A stretch of DNA of 64,000 nt from a virus: the IMG/VR virus record IMGVR_UViG_3300043219_000566, positions 62,001 through 126,000 of that record. One strand, given 5' to 3'. Positions 59,605 through 64,000 of this stretch are shown here, piece after piece (positions within the stretch are counted from its first letter, which is position 1; each line of letters begins with the position of its first letter). The position numbers and the translations under genes were made by a program. Below the pieces are notes generated by a model. The model was not told the origin of the DNA, did not search any database, and saw only the letters and a list, made by a program, of their open reading frames with translations.

Positions 59605-62433
59605 CTAGCTCCTCTGCTGTACTGTCACGTTATAGCCTTCCTTGAAAGTCTTCCGCGTAGTCTTGCCCAGTTCAGGTTCATCCTCATCGTCCTCAATCTG
59701 CGTGCGTGCATCGGACACGCCCATCGTGAAATCGAACAGCTTGTTCTCAAGTGTAACGAACGCGTCTTCCTCTTCCCAAATCTCGAAGCCGGGATAAGGC
59801 ATCGTCTCCTGGCCAACGCTGGGAGCGAGCAAGGGAACCTCGACCCAGGGCGTCGTCTTGCTGAACAGCTTGCGATTCATCTCCTGCCAGCGAGCCTCGT
59901 ACCATACGAAATTCTGATCTGTGCCGTACTGCTCGGGCGTGCGGAAACTGAAGACCGCGTCGCTGATTAGCATCTCGCCAGCGAGCTGGCTCGTCGCGTC
60001 GTACAGCTCCGTGGTCAGCACTTCCACCAGCGCGTTATCTGCCGCGCGCTCAGCCTCCAGCACGCGCTGAGTGATGAGCTGCATGGAATCCAAATGCTCT
60101 TTGGCTCGCGTCGGATGCTCCTCGATCACCGGGAAAGTCCCGTCGCTGGGAGCCCCCATCGGTACCGTTGCCCGGTCCTCGGTAACCTGGTATAGCAACC
60201 CGCCCGTGAACACCCCGCTGCCCCTGACCAGCAAGCTGTTCTGCAAAACGAGCATCCCGCCGCCCTGGATAGTGCTACCAATCTCAGCAGATCCCGCCGT
60301 GAGAAAATCCCTCGCAACGAACAGCGTCCCCAGGACAGAGAACACCGTATTTTCTTGTTCCTCGTGCCCGAAAGAGAAAACGTTGGCACCGAAAGTCATG
60401 GATTGCAAAGCACGCCCGCCGAGCACAAACGCATGCTTCCGCAAGTCGAGCGAAGCGGTATCGTCGTTCTCGCCGGTTGAACCAATGATTGCCTGCAGCC
60501 GGTTCTGCGCGCGCAACGTGATGTCCTGCCCGTGCACGAAAGCCAGGCCGAGCCCACCCCCGGCGTCGACGTGAATCTGTCCGGAACTCCTGTCTTGCTC
60601 ACGAGTTCCGGCGCGCAGGTACGTGTGCTTGCTCATGCTGATGACGTTCGAGGCCAGAGCCTTGATCAACACGCCGCGGCTCTCGACGTTTTCGCCCAAC
60701 TGTGACCAGTCGGGCTCCTCGGATTCGCCAGCAGCCGGATCGAACTGCGACTCGATCAACACGCCCTTGTCGACCGCGACCATCATCAGATTGCCCTGAG
60801 CCTTGATGCGCACGTCCCCCTGACTCGCGGATAGATCCGCTGAGTTACCTGCTTTCAGGATCAGATCGTGCGGTGCCCAGGCCTGGACGTTGCGGCCGGG
60901 CTGTAGCACAACATCGTTACGCGCAGACAGGAAGATGTTGCCGCCTTCCATCCGGATCTGGCTGCCGTAGGCGTCCTCCAGCACGATGCTGCCATCGTCC
61001 TCGATGGCAAAGCTGGCCTTGCCGGAGAAGTACTGTGTGCTACCGCGGTGGTCGACCTGCAACGTAACCTTCTTTGGCAACGGCATCCAGAACGGCAGGT
61101 CCTGTACCTCGGTTACCGGGTCATAGATCGCCTTGCTGAGCCCGAACTGCTCGACTGCTTCACGCTCCTCGGGCAATAGCCAGTCTTTCTCGTGGCGAAT
61201 GAAGCCGATGTTGTCGTAGTAGCCGTAGAGCAACGCATGCCGCTCGTACGCCATCAGCGCGCGCAGCCCAGCCTGGTCATCCGGCAGCGTAGGATCGTGC
61301 TTCGTGTGTAGCTTCTCGCCGTCGCCCAGCACCCCGGCGGCCTTGTAGTTCTTTTTGCTGTCGCCAAGCGGGTCCTCCGGCAGGATCAGCTCCTTCGGCA
61401 CCGGGATCGCCACTGTCTTCTCGATCAGTATGCCCTTGGCGCTACGCAGCCGGATGCGCCCGTCGGTATGAATGCCGGTCTCGGCGACGCCCGGGAAAAC
61501 TGTCTCGTTCTGTAATTGCTCAACCTGCGTCTCGCCGCTAGCCTCCCCGCGCACCGGCAGCGCAATGATGACGCGCTCCAGATCGCCGAGATAGCCGCGG
61601 AAGCGCTGCGCTCGCCAGATCCCCATCTGGTCGTCTTCGATCGGCTCGCGCCCCGCGCGCCCCGGCGTACCGTTCCAGCTATCGGCTGCGTGCTTGGTGA
61701 AGTCTTCGCTGGAGCCGAAAACTCCCACGGTCTCCCAGGGCAAATGCCCATAACGAAAGACTTCGGACCACTCGCCTTCGTCGTTGAGCGCCCGCAGATC
61801 ACTAGCCGCAGTTTGAATCTCCAAGTTGTAGCCGGTCAGGCGCAGCAGATTATCGAGCCAGAAAGCCTCGATCCCGCAGAAATGACTGGCCCGCAGCCAC
61901 GCCATCAAACGACCGATGCCGTAACCGACTCCGAGGTCGTTGATGTACCCGCAGTCGCCGGGTAACTCATCGCAAGGGCTACCTGCGGAGAAATTGATGT
62001 CTCCGGAGATGCCGTTAACGCGCTCCAGAGAACCGCTGTGCACTCGATCGAAACCAATTCCGCTGCGGCAAGCAGGCACGAGCCAGTCGGGCACTCGGTT
62101 GAACTCCGACGAAGTGATCCATTCCGGGATACTACCCAGCACGTAGCAATACGGCACACCGTTCGGCTGGTAACAGATCACCTTGGTATGCGCCGGGTAG
62201 CAACTGCCGATCTGGCGCGGGCCAATAACACTGTTGCCCGCGCGTGACATGGGCACGCCGATAACGACGGTGTTGTTTGCCGCAGCAACCTTCATGATCC
62301 CGAAGTGCGCGATGTTGTCGACAACTTCGGAGATGAAGAACGCGTCGCTCAGCAGCTTGACCGGTGGATCAGGTCGGCGGTCTTGCGCCTCGGCCGCGAC
62401 GCCCAGAGGCTGGTCCTCGAAGAACGATGGCAT
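59605..62433 (-). CDS. Baseplate spike-like protein (OB fold plus beta-rich repeats)
   Basis: A 942-residue protein starts at ATG 62433 with AGGG 8 bases upstream. N-terminal residues about 45-110 have an OB-fold-like pattern ending in HTKVICYQPNGVPYCYVLGS, as in gpV/gp5-type spikes. Residues about 470-690 are made of short regular beta repeats (NIFLSARNDVVLQPGRN, DLILKAGNSADLSASQGD, VRIKAQGNLMM), typical of a trimeric beta-helix. The C-terminal 150 residues are helical and acidic. It would be the membrane-piercing tip. Its gene order, between the tube and the chaperone genes, is unusual. Confidence 0.72.
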   Translation of the reverse strand: MPSFFEDQPLGVAAEAQDRRPDPPVKLLSDAFFISEVVDNIAHFGIMKVAAANNTVVIGVPMSRAGNSVIGPRQIGSCYPAHTKVICYQPNGVPYCYVLGSIPEWITSSEFNRVPDWLVPACRSGIGFDRVHSGSLERVNGISGDINFSAGSPCDELPGDCGYINDLGVGYGIGRLMAWLRASHFCGIEAFWLDNLLRLTGYNLEIQTAASDLRALNDEGEWSEVFRYGHLPWETVGVFGSSEDFTKHAADSWNGTPGRAGREPIEDDQMGIWRAQRFRGYLGDLERVIIALPVRGEASGETQVEQLQNETVFPGVAETGIHTDGRIRLRSAKGILIEKTVAIPVPKELILPEDPLGDSKKNYKAAGVLGDGEKLHTKHDPTLPDDQAGLRALMAYERHALLYGYYDNIGFIRHEKDWLLPEEREAVEQFGLSKAIYDPVTEVQDLPFWMPLPKKVTLQVDHRGSTQYFSGKASFAIEDDGSIVLEDAYGSQIRMEGGNIFLSARNDVVLQPGRNVQAWAPHDLILKAGNSADLSASQGDVRIKAQGNLMMVAVDKGVLIESQFDPAAGESEEPDWSQLGENVESRGVLIKALASNVISMSKHTYLRAGTREQDRSSGQIHVDAGGGLGLAFVHGQDITLRAQNRLQAIIGSTGENDDTASLDLRKHAFVLGGRALQSMTFGANVFSFGHEEQENTVFSVLGTLFVARDFLTAGSAEIGSTIQGGGMLVLQNSLLVRGSGVFTGGLLYQVTEDRATVPMGAPSDGTFPVIEEHPTRAKEHLDSMQLITQRVLEAERAADNALVEVLTTELYDATSQLAGEMLISDAVFSFRTPEQYGTDQNFVWYEARWQEMNRKLFSKTTPWVEVPLLAPSVGQETMPYPGFEIWEEEDAFVTLENKLFDFTMGVSDARTQIEDDEDEPELGKTTRKTFKEGYNVTVQQRS

Positions 62434-62450
62434 GGCTGACCCTTAATCAA

Positions 62451-62485
62451 AGCGGCGACAGCGGGTCACCCACGCTGTCGCCGCT
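62451..62485 (-). terminator. Intrinsic terminator-like hairpin between tube and spike genes
   Basis: A perfect 13-bp stem AGCGGCGACAGCG/CGCTGTCGCCGCT with a 9-base loop is followed on the minus strand by CTTTGATTAAGGG. It lies just past the tube gene and only 17 bases before the spike start codon. Partial termination here would make sheath and tube transcripts far more abundant than the downstream tail genes. Confidence 0.75.
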
Positions 62486-62513
62486 GCTGTTCAACGCGCT
62501 GGCGATTTTCGGG

Positions 62514-63017
62514 TTAGGTGGTTCCCGAGGTTCGCCCGCCGCTGGCAGCGCTCGCGAAGATAAGCGCCATGTTGTTGTTCACGATGTAGTCGGCCACGGC
62601 AATCGACATCGCAGTCGAGATCAACACCGGCTGGCTGAACGAAATCGATCCGCCCTGTTTCTGGCAGATGCCCTGCTCGTTCTCGCGGCCCTGAATCTCT
62701 ATCGTGATGTTCTTGCCTTCCGCTGCTGTGCAGGGATCGCCGTACTTCTGGAGGAACGTGATGAGATTGTCCAGGTCGGTGACTACGTTGGACAACGTCA
62801 TCTGGCCCTGCGGGCGGCTGGCGACGTACGCCTGAAAGTCCGCGTTCTCCAGGTCGAATAACCGGGTGACGTTCTGAGCGTAGTTGAAGTTCAGGTTCTG
62901 GACCAACATGAAAGACTGGTCCTGACCTGCAATCACGATCTGGAACGCGTCCGAGCTATACGCCTGCCCGATGACCTGGGGTCTGCGCCCCAGAATGTCG
63001 AGAGTGGCATCAGCCAT
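62514..63017 (-). CDS. Tail tube protein
   Basis: A 167-residue protein starts at ATG 63017. It is beta-rich with the pattern of contractile-tail tube proteins: AGQDQSFMLVQNLNFNY near the N-terminus, a loop with LENADFQAYVASRPQGQM, then a helix (VVTDLDNLITFLQKYGDP) and strands (NITIEIQGREN, GGSISFSQPVLISTAMS). Directly downstream of the sheath gene on the same strand, the standard order. It forms the inner channel of the tail. A terminator hairpin follows it. Confidence 0.88.
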   Translation of the reverse strand: MADATLDILGRRPQVIGQAYSSDAFQIVIAGQDQSFMLVQNLNFNYAQNVTRLFDLENADFQAYVASRPQGQMTLSNVVTDLDNLITFLQKYGDPCTAAEGKNITIEIQGRENEQGICQKQGGSISFSQPVLISTAMSIAVADYIVNNNMALIFASAASGGRTSGTT

Positions 63018-63045
63018 GGGTGAGTCTCCTTAACGTAAGTCACTG

Positions 63046-64000
63046 TTAGACAATCAGCTTGAGTTCGATGACATTCGCCGGGTACGGAATCGTAATCGAG
63101 AGCACCGCGACCACCTGGTCGAGGTTAACAACGTGCTGGCGCAGCTCGACGATCTCCGCCGTAAGCAACTGCCCGCCCAGCGTTGGTGTCGAGCCGTTGG
63201 CCTTGAGGTAATCCACCGTCGACAGAATCTGCCGCCGGAGCTGAGCCAGGAAGCGCGGCGTGATATTCGACCGCCCGATGTACGGCTTGAGCTGGTTCAG
63301 GAAAACGTAGCTGACGGCGTCGACATTCTTGACTACCATCAGTTCCTTGCAGTTCAGGTCCGTAGTGCAGGTCGATACCTCGTGCCGCGTGAAGATCTCC
63401 CCGGTATTCGGGTCCTGATCGATGATCCAGATGCCAGCTTCCGCCATCGTGTTCAACTGCGACTCACCGAAGTACTCAGTAGTGCGCGTCACGGCGGTGA
63501 AGCCTTCGATGGCGATGTTGGTCAGGCCTTGCTGCGGAACGACACCCGAGACCAGCCCAGCGATCGCTGCGCAAGCGTAGATACCCGAGATCTGTACACC
63601 CGCGGCATCCTCGATCACGTCCGGCCAAACGTAGTAGACCCGGCGAGCCGCGAAAGCTCCGCCCAGGATGCCGAACGCCGCAGCTTCCTCGTTCTTGGTC
63701 TGCGACTTCTGGATCGAGAACAACTTGGCGATATTGACCCCTGCGCTTGGACCAGATACCAGCCGCAACCGCTGATTCGAGATCACCGCGTCGATGACGT
63801 AATCGTCGTAGGCCAGCCCACCAAAGCCGTCACCCACGTAGTTGGTGCGGAACAGGTCACCAGCGCGCACTGCCATGTCGACGAACCCACCACCGGCCGG
63901 ATAAGCCGTCGGGTCCCAATTGACGATGGTGTACTGCGTACCAGTGGTATCCACGTCGTCGTCGACGGTGGCGAGCAGATCGTCGGCCTCGTACGTGTTG
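63046..64000 (-). CDS. Tail sheath protein, C-terminal part (cut by window edge)
   Basis: An open frame of at least 317 codons continues past the right edge; the N-terminus is missing. The C-terminal part shows the typical sheath pattern: RRVYYVWPDVIED, a helical SGIYACAAIAGLVSGVVPQQ (Gly/Ala-rich, before the conserved N-x-x-I-x-G-F segment), AEAGIWIIDQD and EIFTRHEVST, then a helix bundle and a final strand (VVAVLSITIPYPANVIELKL). The first 15 codons at the edge continue the frame without stops. It makes the contractile outer tail; identification rests on pattern and on the tube gene that follows. Confidence 0.85.
   Translation of the reverse strand, partial: NTYEADDLLATVDDDVDTTGTQYTIVNWDPTAYPAGGGFVDMAVRAGDLFRTNYVGDGFGGLAYDDYVIDAVISNQRLRLVSGPSAGVNIAKLFSIQKSQTKNEEAAAFGILGGAFAARRVYYVWPDVIEDAAGVQISGIYACAAIAGLVSGVVPQQGLTNIAIEGFTAVTRTTEYFGESQLNTMAEAGIWIIDQDPNTGEIFTRHEVSTCTTDLNCKELMVVKNVDAVSYVFLNQLKPYIGRSNITPRFLAQLRRQILSTVDYLKANGSTPTLGGQLLTAEIVELRQHVVNLDQVVAVLSITIPYPANVIELKLIV

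Noticed and set aside
1-64000. CRISPR array, insertion sequence, integrase or attachment site
   Set aside because: No regularly spaced repeats, transposase or recombinase motifs were seen.

Overview
The window is a stretch of a large tailed-phage genome with a contractile (myovirus-type) tail. The evidence is a tail sheath C-terminus at the right edge, followed on the minus strand by a tail tube, an OB-fold/beta-rich spike, a tail-assembly-chaperone-like pair, a 1242-residue tape-measure-like protein, a hub-like protein, a gp25/W-like and a gpJ-like baseplate protein, and then about 26 kb of fibre and adhesin genes. A large terminase subunit lies on the plus strand at 7858-9912. Portal and capsid genes are not present and presumably lie beyond position 64000. 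Genes are densely packed, with many TGATG/ATGA overlaps and strong GGAGG ribosome sites, so the host is bacterial. I see no tRNA, integrase, CRISPR array or insertion sequence. One hint to the host is a Cys-rich C-terminal motif (GACC...C...GG.W.GG.C) in the 1054-residue fibre-region protein, which I recall as common in planctomycete surface proteins; this is only a hint.

Layout. 1-7865 (minus): two tandem cysteine-rich paralogues; a MoxR-type AAA ATPase, helical protein and VWA protein triad; and a cluster of small membrane proteins that includes a DUF1360-like one. 7858-9912 (plus): terL. 9917-12577 (minus): small acidic and zinc-ribbon proteins and a lipoprotein. 12634-16956: a divergent primase-like protein (minus) facing two plus-strand genes of unknown function. 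16937-20026 (minus): small accessory genes separated by strong terminators. 20027-20548 has no protein gene; it holds an extended -10 promoter, two hairpins and a terminator that together look like a small-RNA gene. 20549-64000 (minus): one long late structural region, read from sheath to fibres, with a sigma-70-family factor inside the baseplate block and a two-domain glycosyltransferase inside the fibre block.

How it may work together. The baseplate-to-fibre region carries an unusual set of receptor-binding candidates: five tandem paralogues sharing an R-x-Y/F-P-F/L-x-D start motif, a protein with about nine C-x-L-x-L-x-x-PCP repeats, a LamG-fold protein, and many proteins punctuated by runs of 4-7 serines. 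A GT9-like plus GT-A-like glycosyltransferase sits in the same operon, next to a DUF1360-like membrane protein. The most interesting hypothesis is that this enzyme decorates the serine runs of the fibres, or else alters the host surface. A second notable pattern is at least eight minus-strand intrinsic-terminator hairpins that lie only about 17-60 bases upstream of the next start codon, some too close to leave room for a promoter. This implies regulated read-through or RNA-processing hairpins.
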